64,000 bases of DNA from positions 186,001 to 250,000 of the forward strand of contig NZ_BBXD01000009.1 of the NCBI RefSeq assembly GCF_001570545.1. The letters are read 5' to 3'. Of this stretch, positions 44,901 to 51,794 are shown piece by piece. The first letter of the stretch is position 1. Every line of letters begins with the position of its first letter. Origin of the DNA: Herbidospora mongoliensis. GTDB taxonomy: Bacteria; Actinomycetota; Actinomycetes; Streptosporangiales; Streptosporangiaceae. A program made the translations under genes and the position numbers. The notes below the pieces were generated by a model. It saw nothing but the letters and a program-made list of their open reading frames with translations. It searched no databases and was not told the origin of the DNA.

Positions 44901-45170
44901 GAGGGTGCCCGCGAGGGAGGTGTTGCCGTTGACGTCGGTGATCCGCAGCTGCCCGCCACGGGCGGTGTGCAGCACCGAGCGGTTCGGCAGCACCGCCAGG
45001 GACATCGCCTCACCGAGCTCGCCAGGTCCGGTGGCAAGCGCGACTTGCTGATAGTCCGAGGCCGGGATGTCGGCCGCGTGGGCGCTCTGGGGCGTCGCGA
45101 CGACGCCCGTTGTCACCATGAGCGCGGTCAGGGCGAATAACGCCCGCGACCGCAGGTGAGGTCGAGACAT
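41952..45170 (-). CDS. Secreted PQQ-type glucose/sorbosone dehydrogenase with PKD and three CBM6-like modules
   Basis: 1072 residues. Signal peptide to about residue 32. GSDH beta-propeller ~35-470: DEEGLQGVAVDPGF, GQCCHAGGDIDFDAAGNLYL (family His), LRGKVLRIKPAANG, YAMGLRNPFRMSVDKATG, GYLGDYGPD-like VYLGDYGPDAGG, MDMAFGPDGALYVLDYGTG. PKD domain ~480-565 (SSDPEGSALTYSWNFGDGTT). An Ig-like domain ~570-690 (APTVTLNTPVSGALFNFGDT). CBM6-like modules at ~695-815, ~822-943 and ~950-1072, highly alike. The propeller class oxidises sugars with PQQ in soluble dehydrogenases. The gene is first in an operon with the ThuA/DUF1080 gene and divergent from a ROK repressor across 352 bp. Confidence 0.9.
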   Translation of the reverse strand: MSRPHLRSRALFALTALMVTTGVVATPQSAHAADIPASDYQQVALATGPGELGEAMSLAVLPNRSVLHTARGGQLRITDVNGNTSLAGTLNVYTHDEEGLQGVAVDPGFATNRYIWLYYSPRLSTPDGDAPTTGDQNTWNTWKGQFYLSRFTLNTNNTLNMASEVITLRVDNDRGQCCHAGGDIDFDAAGNLYLTTGDDTNPFESNSYSPLDERTNRNPQFDAQRSSGNTNDLRGKVLRIKPAANGTYTIPSGNLFAPGTANTRPEIYAMGLRNPFRMSVDKATGIVYLGDYGPDAGGADANRGPGGQVEFNRITSAGNYGWPYCTGNNTTAETYNEYTFPSGPSQAKYNCATGPTNNSFRNTGLQTLPAPRAAWIRYGGEAGGPAEFGGGSESPMGGPVYRYDANSTSTVKFPQSLDGRFFAGEYGRRWIKAIAVTSSGGVGEISGFPWTGTQVMDMAFGPDGALYVLDYGTGSGNQALYRIEYIGGANRNPVAKAAATPTSGVAPLAVTFSSAGSSDPEGSALTYSWNFGDGTTSTAANPSKTYTANGTYNVTLTVRDSGNLTGTANVTITVGNTAPTVTLNTPVSGALFNFGDTIPYSISVSDPQDGSIDCTRVKFTYFLGHDSHSHQITSKNGCSGTITVPSDGEHDAAANIYGVFTAEYTDNGGLTSTVTRTLQPRHRQGEHWGAQNGVQVATHAAAEGGTTVGFVDNNDWISFTPYNLTGATSFVARVSSGGVGGTLEVRAGSATGTLLGTATVANTGSWDTFTNVTANLTNVPTATTTLFLVFKGATGQGNLFDLDAFTINGGTSQPPAGTIEGEAFTSNSGVQTAGHAAASGGQTVGYIDNGDWAGYSQVSTSGKTSFTARVSSGGPGGTITIRSGSQTGTVLGTVAVANTGSFDTFANVSTTLNGNGTGALFLTFTGGSGALFDIDTFSLGSTPPPSTTVEGEAYTSTSGVQQAVHTPASGGLTAGHIESGDWAAYNQVTVNGATGISVKYSSAGPGGTIEVRAGSATGTVLGTVAIPPTGGWETFATTSASLISGSATGQVVLRFTGGSGALFDVDTFTIQK

Positions 45171-45522
45171 GTGGGGGGTGGTCCTTCCTGACCTGGGGAT
45201 TCAGTCAGGCAAGGCGCGCGCCGTCGCGCTTGTGCCCGTAATGCCACTGCATGTTGACGAAAGACGAGACGGTGCCACGTCATCGAGATTCGTCGTTCCG
45301 TCTGGGTTTTGCGTTCCCGCTGACGGAATTTACCGATTTCTAACACACCTGTCATCCCGGTGTACACCCCCTGTGTACCACGGGCCGGGTGACTGTTCCA
45401 CGTTACGAAACTGTAATGCAAGACGAAGCGGTTCGACACTTGTGGCACACCCGTCATAGACATTTAATTCGGCGAGGCATGCAAATTAATTCGAGACGAA
45501 CGGCCGCGAGCAGAGTGACGGG
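45171..45522. promoter_or_regulatory. Divergent control region between sugar-dehydrogenase operon and ROK gene
   Basis: 352 bp without a gene and clearly AT-richer than its flanks. The octamer TTAATTCG occurs twice as a direct repeat, 45464-45471 and 45486-45493, start to start 22 bp (two helical turns), 30-60 bp before the ROK start. GTGTAC is also repeated at 45360-45365 and 45373-45378. These are candidate sites for the ROK protein and for the promoters of both units. I could not place -10/-35 boxes with confidence. Confidence 0.5.
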
Positions 45523-46815
45523 GTGCGAGACGTGCGCTTAACATCTGGCCCCGCGCTGGGCAGGAACGGCTCCACGGGCGTCCCCGTCGACCAGACCATG
45601 ATCCGCCGGTCCAACCTGTCGCTCGTGCTGCGCCACCTGAAGGAGCACGGCCCCCGGTCGCGTTCGGCCGTGGCCACCGAGACCGGTTTGAACAAGGCGA
45701 CCGTGACGAGCCTCGTCGGCGAGCTGAGGGCCCGCGGTCTGATCCGCGAGATGGGCCCCCAGTACGCCGGCTCCGTCGGCCGCCCCGGCCTGGCGCTGGC
45801 CCTCGACGGCGCCGGTGTCGGCGCCCTCGGGCTGGAGATCAACGTCGACTACATCGCCGCCTTCGCCACCGATCTGGCCGGGCGCGTCCTGGTCGACCGC
45901 CGCGTGGGCTTCGACGCGATGGGCTGCGAACCGGAGGCCTCGCTCGACGAGCTGGCCCGGGTCGCCCGCGACGCGATAGCGGAGCTGCACATGCTCGGCG
46001 TCCGGGTCGCCGGGATAACGGTCGCGGTCCCCGGTCTCATAGACGGCACCAACGGGGTCGTCCACGTCGCCCCGAACCTCGGCTGGTACGGCGTCCCGGT
46101 GGCCGAGCGCCTCTGGGAGGTCGCCCCCGGCGTCCCCGTCACCGTCGCCAACGACGCGAACCTGGCGGCGCTGGCCGAATACACCAACGGCGTGGCGTCC
46201 GGATCGGCCGACATGGTCTACCTGACCGGTGAGGTCGGCGTCGGCGGCGGCATCATCGCCGGCGGACGCCTCCTCGGCGGCGCCGACGGCTTCGCCGGTG
46301 AAGTGGGCCACGTGATGGTCGACTCCTCGGGCGAGCGCTGCGGCTGCGGCCGGATCGGCTGCTGGGAGACCAAGGTCGGCCTGGCCGCGCTGGTCCGCAT
46401 GGTCACCCCCGACCACGCCTACGGGGTGCGCGACGGCATCGTCCGCGACCCCGAGGAGCGGCTGAGCGAAATCGAACGCCGTCTGGCGCAGGGCGACCCC
46501 CAGGTCGACCACGCGTTGGCGGAGGTCGGCCGCTGGCTGGGCCGCGGCTCGGCCACCCTCGTCCGGCTCTTCAACCCCCGGGTCATCGTCGTCGGCGGCT
46601 TCTTCGCGCGGCTGGAAGGGCACATCCTCCCGCGCGCCCAGGCGGAACTCGCCCGCCTCGGGGTCACCGGCTCCGTCGCCCGCTGCACCTTCGTCGCCTC
46701 CGACCTGGGCTTCGGCGCCGCCTCGCGCGGCGCGGCCGGGGTCGTCGTCGACCGCGTCCTGGCCAATCCGACAACCGTGGAGATACCACCCACCACCCTC
46801 AGCACTCTGGCCTAG
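45523..46815 (+). CDS. ROK-family sugar-responsive repressor
   Basis: 430 residues. An N-terminal winged helix (SNLSLVLRHLKEHGPRSRSA, TGLNKATVTSLVGELRARGL) is followed by a ROK sugar-kinase-like domain. It carries the metal-binding Cys motif in EVGHVMVDSSGERCGCGRIG followed by CWET, and GEVGVGGGIIAGGRL. It resembles NagC/XylR-type repressors that bind a sugar and release DNA. The ATP-site Asp found in ROK kinases is not obvious at ANDANLAALAEY. Divergent orientation from the sugar-dehydrogenase operon suggests that operon is its target. The start is GTG at 45523; a second GTG at 45532 is possible. Confidence 0.9.
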   Translation: MRDVRLTSGPALGRNGSTGVPVDQTMIRRSNLSLVLRHLKEHGPRSRSAVATETGLNKATVTSLVGELRARGLIREMGPQYAGSVGRPGLALALDGAGVGALGLEINVDYIAAFATDLAGRVLVDRRVGFDAMGCEPEASLDELARVARDAIAELHMLGVRVAGITVAVPGLIDGTNGVVHVAPNLGWYGVPVAERLWEVAPGVPVTVANDANLAALAEYTNGVASGSADMVYLTGEVGVGGGIIAGGRLLGGADGFAGEVGHVMVDSSGERCGCGRIGCWETKVGLAALVRMVTPDHAYGVRDGIVRDPEERLSEIERRLAQGDPQVDHALAEVGRWLGRGSATLVRLFNPRVIVVGGFFARLEGHILPRAQAELARLGVTGSVARCTFVASDLGFGAASRGAAGVVVDRVLANPTTVEIPPTTLSTLA

Positions 46816-46829
46816 GACACCCCAGAACT

Positions 46830-46927
46830 CCCGTCCGCCTGGGCTTCCGGTTCTACGTGGCGCCGACCTCGCCGACCTCGGCGCCGCGTAGATGTGCCAC
46901 CCGGAGGCCAGGCGGACGGGCTTTTTT
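46830..46927 (+). terminator. Nested double-stem terminator with T-tract
   Basis: The outer arms CCCGTCCGCCTGG (46830-46842) and CCAGGCGGACGGG (46908-46920) pair perfectly over 13 bp and are followed by C then six T. Inside, CTACGTGGCGCCGA (46853-46866) pairs with TCGGCGCCGCGTAG (46878-46891) with one mismatch. It ends the ROK gene and stands 22 bp before the start of the next gene. A U-tract terminator with two long nested stems is unusual in this GC-rich genome. Confidence 0.8.
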
Positions 46928-46948
46928 ATTGCGGAACTCTGGGACCAT

Positions 46949-48403
46949 GTGAGGGTGTTCCTCCCGATTACCCGCCATCTGACCACCCACCGCCTCGGCG
47001 TCTGGTCACTGGCCTGGGTCTCGGCGGTGACCTACGGGGTGCTCGGCCTGGTCAAGTTCGGGACGTTCCGGACGACCATTTTCGACCTGGTGATCGTCGA
47101 CCAGGCAGTGCGGGGCTACTCGACGCTCAGCGCGCCGTACGCGCCGTCGGTGGGGGTGCAGAAGGGCGCCGGGCTCGACTTCCTCCAGATCGCCGACCAC
47201 TTCTCCCCGATCTACGCGCTGCTCGCACCTTTCTATGCGATCAACGACGACCCCCGGGTGCTGATCTTCTGTCAGGCCATCCTGTTCGCCGCCGCCATCC
47301 CGTTCCTGTGGCTGTACGTCCGGCGGCGGCTGGGGGTGGCGGCCGCCTATCTCGTCTCCGCCGCCTACGCGGTGTCGTGGCCGGTGGCGCAGGCGGTCAA
47401 CTTCGACGTCCACGAGGTCATGTTCGTCCCGGTGCTGACCGCGATCATGATCGAGCGCTTCGACCGGGGCAAGCGGCTGCCCGCCTATCTGGCGGCGTTC
47501 GGGCTGCTGCTGGTCAAAGAGGACATGGGCCTGATGCTCATCGGCTTCGGCGCGGCGCTGGCCCTGACGCGGCGGCGGCTCGACGGCGCTCTCCTCGCGG
47601 GGATGGGGCTCGCCGGGCTGCTGCTGATCCGGGGGTTGCTGATCCCGTGGGCGGGCGGCCCGGAGGACAACCACTGGCGCTACACCCACCTCGGCGACTC
47701 GATGCCGGCCGCGCTGTGGAAGCTGATCAGCGATCCGCTCAACACCTTCCAGCTGGTGTTCATGGACGCCGGCAAGATCGACCTGCTGGTGCTGCTCTGC
47801 TGGCTGACCCTGTTCCTGTGCCTGTTCTCCCCGCTGATCCTGGCGGCGGCCCCGCTGGTGCTGGAGCGGCTCGTCTCGGAGAACAGCCTGTGGTGGTCGT
47901 GGGAGTACCACTACAACGCGTTCGTCGTGGTGATCGTCTTCTGCGCCGGGGTCGACGGGGCCGTCCGGCTGCGCAAGCGGCTGGCCAAGAGGCAGACCCC
48001 CGAGGTGGTCCGCGTGACGACCGTCGCCTGGGCCGTCGCGGTCGCGGTCGTCGCGGTGACCCAGCTGCCCCGGTTCGCGTTCGACCAACTCGCCGATCCC
48101 GGCTTCTACGACCCCTACGAGCGCACCGCGGCGGCCTACGAGGCGATGAGCAAGATCCCCGACGGGGCGGTGGTCGAGGCGGCCAACCACATCGGGCCCA
48201 TGCTCACCGGCCGCACGACCGTCCTGCTCTGGGAGCGGACGCCCCGGAACGCGCCCTGGGTGCTGGCCGACGTCGCGCAGTGGGGCTGGCCGTGGGGATC
48301 GCCCGACGAGCAGAAGCAGTCGGTGGAGGAACGCCGGGCCCTGGGCTACATGGTCGTCTTCGAGAAGGACGGCTTCGTCGTCCTGCACAAGCCGCCGAAC
48401 TAG
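46949..48403 (+). CDS. DUF2079 polytopic membrane protein
   Basis: About 484 residues from GTG at 46949 (a second GTG at 46955 is equally possible). Ten or so TM helices in the GT-C-like pattern of DUF2079: SLAWVSAVTYGVLGLVKFGT, then FDLVIVDQAVRGYS, DFLQIADHFSPIYALLAPFY, NFDVHEVMFVPVLTAI, LLLVKEDMGLMLIGFGAAL. The conserved acidic residues (FDL..DQ near residue 42, DHFSP near 77, HEV near 157) occupy positions that bind metal or lipid-phospho-sugar in related glycosyltransferases. A C-terminal extracytoplasmic domain follows (IPDGAVVEAANHIGPMLTGR ... WVLADVAQWGWPWG). The family is thought to act in cell-envelope glycan assembly; activity is unproven. Confidence 0.85.
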   Translation: MRVFLPITRHLTTHRLGVWSLAWVSAVTYGVLGLVKFGTFRTTIFDLVIVDQAVRGYSTLSAPYAPSVGVQKGAGLDFLQIADHFSPIYALLAPFYAINDDPRVLIFCQAILFAAAIPFLWLYVRRRLGVAAAYLVSAAYAVSWPVAQAVNFDVHEVMFVPVLTAIMIERFDRGKRLPAYLAAFGLLLVKEDMGLMLIGFGAALALTRRRLDGALLAGMGLAGLLLIRGLLIPWAGGPEDNHWRYTHLGDSMPAALWKLISDPLNTFQLVFMDAGKIDLLVLLCWLTLFLCLFSPLILAAAPLVLERLVSENSLWWSWEYHYNAFVVVIVFCAGVDGAVRLRKRLAKRQTPEVVRVTTVAWAVAVAVVAVTQLPRFAFDQLADPGFYDPYERTAAAYEAMSKIPDGAVVEAANHIGPMLTGRTTVLLWERTPRNAPWVLADVAQWGWPWGSPDEQKQSVEERRALGYMVVFEKDGFVVLHKPPN

Positions 48404-48567
48404 ACCTTCTCAGAGCTCCTCGGCAAGCCGGGAGGTTAGATCGTCGTACCGATCCTCTGGTTTCGATGGTTACGGACTGGATTGGTCTGTGTTGATCCGG
48501 TGGACCGGGGCGGGGACGTAGGCGAGATTGGTCAGCGTCGAGTTCCCTGACCGGATGGATCTGCCAC

Positions 48568-49929
48568 ATGCGCGTGCTCGTCCAGCTCCGCCTCTCCCCC
48601 GACGTGGTCGCCGCCGTCGCCGACCCGGCTGTGACGGCCACGGCCGCAGACGTGGTCAACGGGCTCCCCGGCGTGCTGCTCGACCCGACGTTCAACCCCG
48701 TCGCGGTCCCCCGGCCGCTCCCGGCCCGCGCGGGCGGCGACCCGCTGTCGCTGAACCAGCCGCTGATCTTCTCGATGGCGCCCCGCGACGCGTCGGTGCT
48801 GGTCCGGGGCGAGATCGCCGACGACGAGGTCTCCACGCGGCTGGCTCTACTGCCGGGCCGGGCCGGGGTGGTCGGCGTCTACGCCGATCCGGTCATCCAG
48901 ACCTCCCTCACCTGCGGTGGTGACGGGCCCGTCGGCGACTGGCGCGACGTCGAGCGACTGCTCGCCGTCGAACGTCTCCAGGCCGAGGGGTACGACGGCG
49001 AGGGGGTCGCCCTGGCCGTCACCGACACCGGGGTGAACCAGCGCCACGTGACCGAAGCCCTCGGCCGCGACTTCATCCTCGACCTGGAGCGGAGCTGGAA
49101 ACCCGAGGGCGTCCCCGGGCGGCCGGGCTCCTTCGAGGTCGACCACGGCTCGATGTGCGCGTTCGACGCGCTGATCGCCGCCCCGAAGGCGTCGGTGATC
49201 GACATCCCGGTGCTGTTGTCGCGCCGCCCCGGGGGTTCGGCGCTCGACGGCCTGCTGTCCGACGCGATGGCCGCCTTCGCCCACCTGCGGAACGTCCTCG
49301 ACGCCCAGCCCGCTGAGTCCCGCGCCCTCGTGGTCACCAATTCCTGGGGCTCCTTCTCCCCCGAATGGGACTTCCCGCCCGGCCACCCCGGCAACTACTC
49401 CGACAACGCCGCCCACCCGTTCAACCTGATCGTCGGCTCGCTGGCCGCCGCCGGGGCCGACATCCTGTTCGCCGCCGGAAACTGCGGCCGCGACTGCCCC
49501 GACGGCCGCTGCGCCTACCCCGACCGGCCGATCACCGGCGCCAACTCCCACCCGGCGGTGCTGTCGGTGGCCGGGGTCGACGTGACCGGCGAGCGGGTCG
49601 GCTACTCCTCCCAGGGCCCCGGGCGCCTGACGGACATGAAGCCCGACCTGGCCGCCTACACCCATTTCTCGGGGTCAGGGGCGTTCGGTCCCGGCGAGCC
49701 CGACTCGGGCACCAGCGCGGCCTGCCCGGTCGCGGCCGGTGTGGTGGCGGCGATCCGGTCGCGGGTGCCGTCCACCGTCCTCCCGCCATCCCATTTGCGC
49801 ACTTTGCTGATGAGAAGTGCCGATGATCGCGGTGTGCTGGGGTATGACTACGACTACGGATATGGAGTCGTGAACGTGCCCGGCATCGTCGAGGCCCTGC
49901 GGGCGAGGGCAAGCGGAGTTGTTGCGTGA
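48568..49929 (+). CDS. Cytoplasmic subtilisin-like (S8) serine peptidase
   Basis: 453 residues with no signal peptide or TM helix. The N-terminal ~150 residues (starting [17 protein letters not shown]) look like a propeptide or regulatory domain. The catalytic triad is complete: Asp in [14 protein letters not shown], His in [13 protein letters not shown], Ser in [17 protein letters not shown]. The oxyanion Asn is in [10 protein letters not shown]. Cys pairs (NCGRDC, DGRCAY) are unusual for a cytoplasmic subtilase. Its TGA overlaps the start of the 83-residue gene, whose end overlaps a P-loop kinase gene, so the three form a coupled unit. The family role is proteolysis; the trigger and target are unknown. 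Confidence 0.88.
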   Translation: MRVLVQLRLSPDVVAAVADPAVTATAADVVNGLPGVLLDPTFNPVAVPRPLPARAGGDPLSLNQPLIFSMAPRDASVLVRGEIADDEVSTRLALLPGRAGVVGVYADPVIQTSLTCGGDGPVGDWRDVERLLAVERLQAEGYDGEGVALAVTDTGVNQRHVTEALGRDFILDLERSWKPEGVPGRPGSFEVDHGSMCAFDALIAAPKASVIDIPVLLSRRPGGSALDGLLSDAMAAFAHLRNVLDAQPAESRALVVTNSWGSFSPEWDFPPGHPGNYSDNAAHPFNLIVGSLAAAGADILFAAGNCGRDCPDGRCAYPDRPITGANSHPAVLSVAGVDVTGERVGYSSQGPGRLTDMKPDLAAYTHFSGSGAFGPGEPDSGTSAACPVAAGVVAAIRSRVPSTVLPPSHLRTLLMRSADDRGVLGYDYDYGYGVVNVPGIVEALRARASGVVA

Positions 49930-50177
49930 TGGTACTGATCACGGTACGGCTGCCGCGCGGCGCGACCATGGACATGGCGCTGCGCGACCTGCGGCTGAAG
50001 AACGAAGAAGTCGACGTCGGCTACGGCCTGATCGCGATCGATCCCGACCACGGCCTCTACGGCCTGCGGGTGAGCGCGATGGCCGCCAACCGGCTGACCG
50101 CCACCCCGGAGGCCATGGGCGGCCCCTGGGCCGACCCGAAGATCGAGCCGATGGGCCCGACCAGGAAAGATCGATGA
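49926..50177 (+). CDS. 83-residue protein coupled to the S8 peptidase, possible inhibitor/propeptide
   Basis: Starts at GTG 49926 or ATG 49929, overlapping the peptidase stop. The sequence reads as alternating strands and helices: [10 protein letters not shown], then [20 protein letters not shown], then [20 protein letters not shown]. It ends in a Pro-rich tail. The strand-helix-strand-strand order and the VLITVRL opening resemble subtilase propeptide (I9-like) domains and also the opening of the peptidase itself (RVLVQLRL). A trans-acting inhibitor or folding helper is a reasonable guess but there is no diagnostic motif. Tight coupling between peptidase and kinase genes is the best evidence that it is real. 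Confidence 0.6.
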   Translation: MMVLITVRLPRGATMDMALRDLRLKNEEVDVGYGLIAIDPDHGLYGLRVSAMAANRLTATPEAMGGPWADPKIEPMGPTRKDR

Positions 50178-50731
50178 CCTGCTGGATCGTGGCGGGCCCT
50201 CCGGGGTCCGGCAAGAGCACGCTGTGCGAGGCCCTGCTGGCCCGCCTCGATCCTGTCCCGGCCCTGCTCGACAAGGACACTTTGTACGGGGGCATGGTCA
50301 GCGCCATCCTCGCGGCGGCCGGTCGTGACGACGGCGAGCGCGAGGGACCCTGGTACGACGTGCATATAAAGAGGTACGAATACGCCGGGATGACCGCCAC
50401 CGCGCGCGAGATCCGCCGCCACGGCGCCCCGGTCCTGCTGAGCGCCCCCTTCACCGGCCAGGTCCACAGCAAGTCCCGCTGGGACGAGTGGGCCGAGGAA
50501 CTGGGCGGCGGCGACATCAGGCTGCTCTGGGTCAGATCCGACGGCGCGACCCTGCGCGAGCGGCTGATAGCCCGGGGGCTGGAGCGAGACCGGGGGAAGC
50601 TGGCGGCCTTCGCCGAATACCTGCGAGCGATCAAGGTCGACGAGCCGCCGGTGGTCGACCACATCGAGATCGACAACCGGCCGGGGGCAGAACCGATGGC
50701 GCGGCAACTGGAGCGCTCGGGGATCGTCTAG
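50174..50731 (+). CDS. P-loop kinase/ATPase, zeta-toxin or gluconate-kinase-like
   Basis: 185 residues from the ATG at 50174, which overlaps the preceding stop (ATGA). Walker A is [15 protein letters not shown] at the very N-terminus. The following [15 protein letters not shown] has the Asp-Lys/Asp arrangement of small-molecule kinases that start PALLDKD. The middle holds [15 protein letters not shown], and an Arg-rich lid region [20 protein letters not shown] then [21 protein letters not shown]. This layout is shared by zeta-toxin-like, chloramphenicol-phosphotransferase-like and related kinases. The substrate is unknown. The TAG stop lies within the 6-bp target duplication of the adjacent IS element, so the gene is intact. 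Confidence 0.75.
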   Translation: MTCWIVAGPPGSGKSTLCEALLARLDPVPALLDKDTLYGGMVSAILAAAGRDDGEREGPWYDVHIKRYEYAGMTATAREIRRHGAPVLLSAPFTGQVHSKSRWDEWAEELGGGDIRLLWVRSDGATLRERLIARGLERDRGKLAAFAEYLRAIKVDEPPVVDHIEIDNRPGAEPMARQLERSGIV

Positions 50732-50732
50732 A

Positions 50733-51745
50733 TGATTGATTCCAAGCCGTTGGCGTTATGTCAGTGGTCGTAGGCGATCAGGGATCGTTTCACTGTCTGG
50801 CCGGTGTGGTCGTTGTGCCAGATCACCGCGGTGAGGGCGAGGACGCGGACGATCACCCGGATGGCGACGCCGGGGATGGTTCGCCCGCCGTGGCGTTCCA
50901 GGTCCAGCTGGGCTTTGAACGTCTGGTTGATCGATTCGATCGTCTGGCGTAAGGGCTTGATCAGGGCGGTTCCGGCCCGTGGGGGTTCGCCCTTGCGGGC
51001 TTTGCGCAGCAAGGTCAGGCCCTGGCCTGCAAGGGCTGTTTCGAAGTCCCGGCCGTAGTACTGCATGTCGGCCAGGATGGTCTGGCCGGGATGGCGGGTC
51101 ATCAGGTCGGGGTCGGCGTCCAGTATGGCGAGCAGGGTGGTGCGCTCGTCGGCTTTGGCGCCGGTGAGGGCGAAGGCGACGGGCAGCCCGCCGGGGGTGC
51201 ACAGCAGGTGCAGGCGCAGGCCCCAGAAGAAGCGGCTGTGGGAGGAGCAGTAGCCGTATTCGGCCCAGCCGGCCAGGGCGCTGCGGGTGGCGGTCTGGCG
51301 GGAGCGTCCGCATTCGACCGGGGTGGAGTCGGCCACCCATACGTCGTCGTTCCACAGGCTGGTGTCGCGGCCCAGGACGCGGATGATGTGCAGGACCAGC
51401 GCGGAGGCCGCACGCAGGCGCTTGTTGTAGCCGCTTTGGCCGGGCAGGTAGGGGAACATGCCGGACAGGTGGGTGCGGGCGTGGCGTAGCCAGCGGCGTT
51501 CACTGGTGAATCCCAGCAGTGCCGACAGGACGGCCAGGGTGACCAGCTCGGCATCGCTGATCAGGGGTTGGATACCTGTGCGGGGACGATGAGGGGCCAG
51601 GTCGGGAAAGGCGATCAGGTGATCGTCGATCTTCACGTACAGTGCGGTGGCGAGGGTGTTCAGGTCTTTCGTCACAAATCGATCTTGGACACCCTCGCCC
51701 CATGTCTGCAGGCGATCGGCCAGCCTCAGCCCTTGGAATCAATCA
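50733..51745. mobile_element. IS982-family insertion sequence, apparently intact
   Basis: 1013 bp. Terminal inverted repeats are TGATTGATTCCAAG (50733-50746) and its complement CTTGGAATCAATCA (51732-51745), perfect over 14 bp. Direct repeats TCTAGA flank both ends (50727-50732 and 51746-51751), a 6-bp target duplication. A single transposase on the minus strand fills the element. Perfect ends and duplications suggest a recent insertion. Removing it would rejoin the kinase stop TAG to the LtrA upstream region. Confidence 0.93.
50761..51675 (-). CDS. IS982-family DDE transposase
   Basis: 304 residues, full length for IS982. N-terminal part: LNTLATALYVKIDDHLIAF and ISDAELVTLAVLSALLGFTS. Catalytic core: the first Asp in VWVADSTPVE, a second in ILADMQYYGRDFE, and a Glu in RQTIESINQTFKAQLDLERH. 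The DSTPV..C wording and the C-terminal LALTAVIWHNDHTGQT are typical of the family. No frameshift is seen, so the enzyme is probably active. Confidence 0.93.
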   Translation of the reverse strand: MTKDLNTLATALYVKIDDHLIAFPDLAPHRPRTGIQPLISDAELVTLAVLSALLGFTSERRWLRHARTHLSGMFPYLPGQSGYNKRLRAASALVLHIIRVLGRDTSLWNDDVWVADSTPVECGRSRQTATRSALAGWAEYGYCSSHSRFFWGLRLHLLCTPGGLPVAFALTGAKADERTTLLAILDADPDLMTRHPGQTILADMQYYGRDFETALAGQGLTLLRKARKGEPPRAGTALIKPLRQTIESINQTFKAQLDLERHGGRTIPGVAIRVIVRVLALTAVIWHNDHTGQTVKRSLIAYDH

Positions 51746-51794
51746 TCTAGACGCCGGTTATGACATCCGGGGCCCCACGCGTACATTCCTGTGC

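Noticed and set aside
42243-45140. 965-residue open frame opposite the sugar-dehydrogenase gene
   Set aside because: Same antisense effect; repetitive Gly/Ala/Val/Arg composition and no ribosome binding site.
46892-46948. Upstream ATG for the DUF2079 gene at 46892
   Set aside because: It lies inside the terminator structure; GTG at 46949 fits better.
49919-50173. Extension of the kinase frame upstream
   Set aside because: Arg-rich shadow of the 83-residue gene; Walker A lies right after the ATG at 50174.
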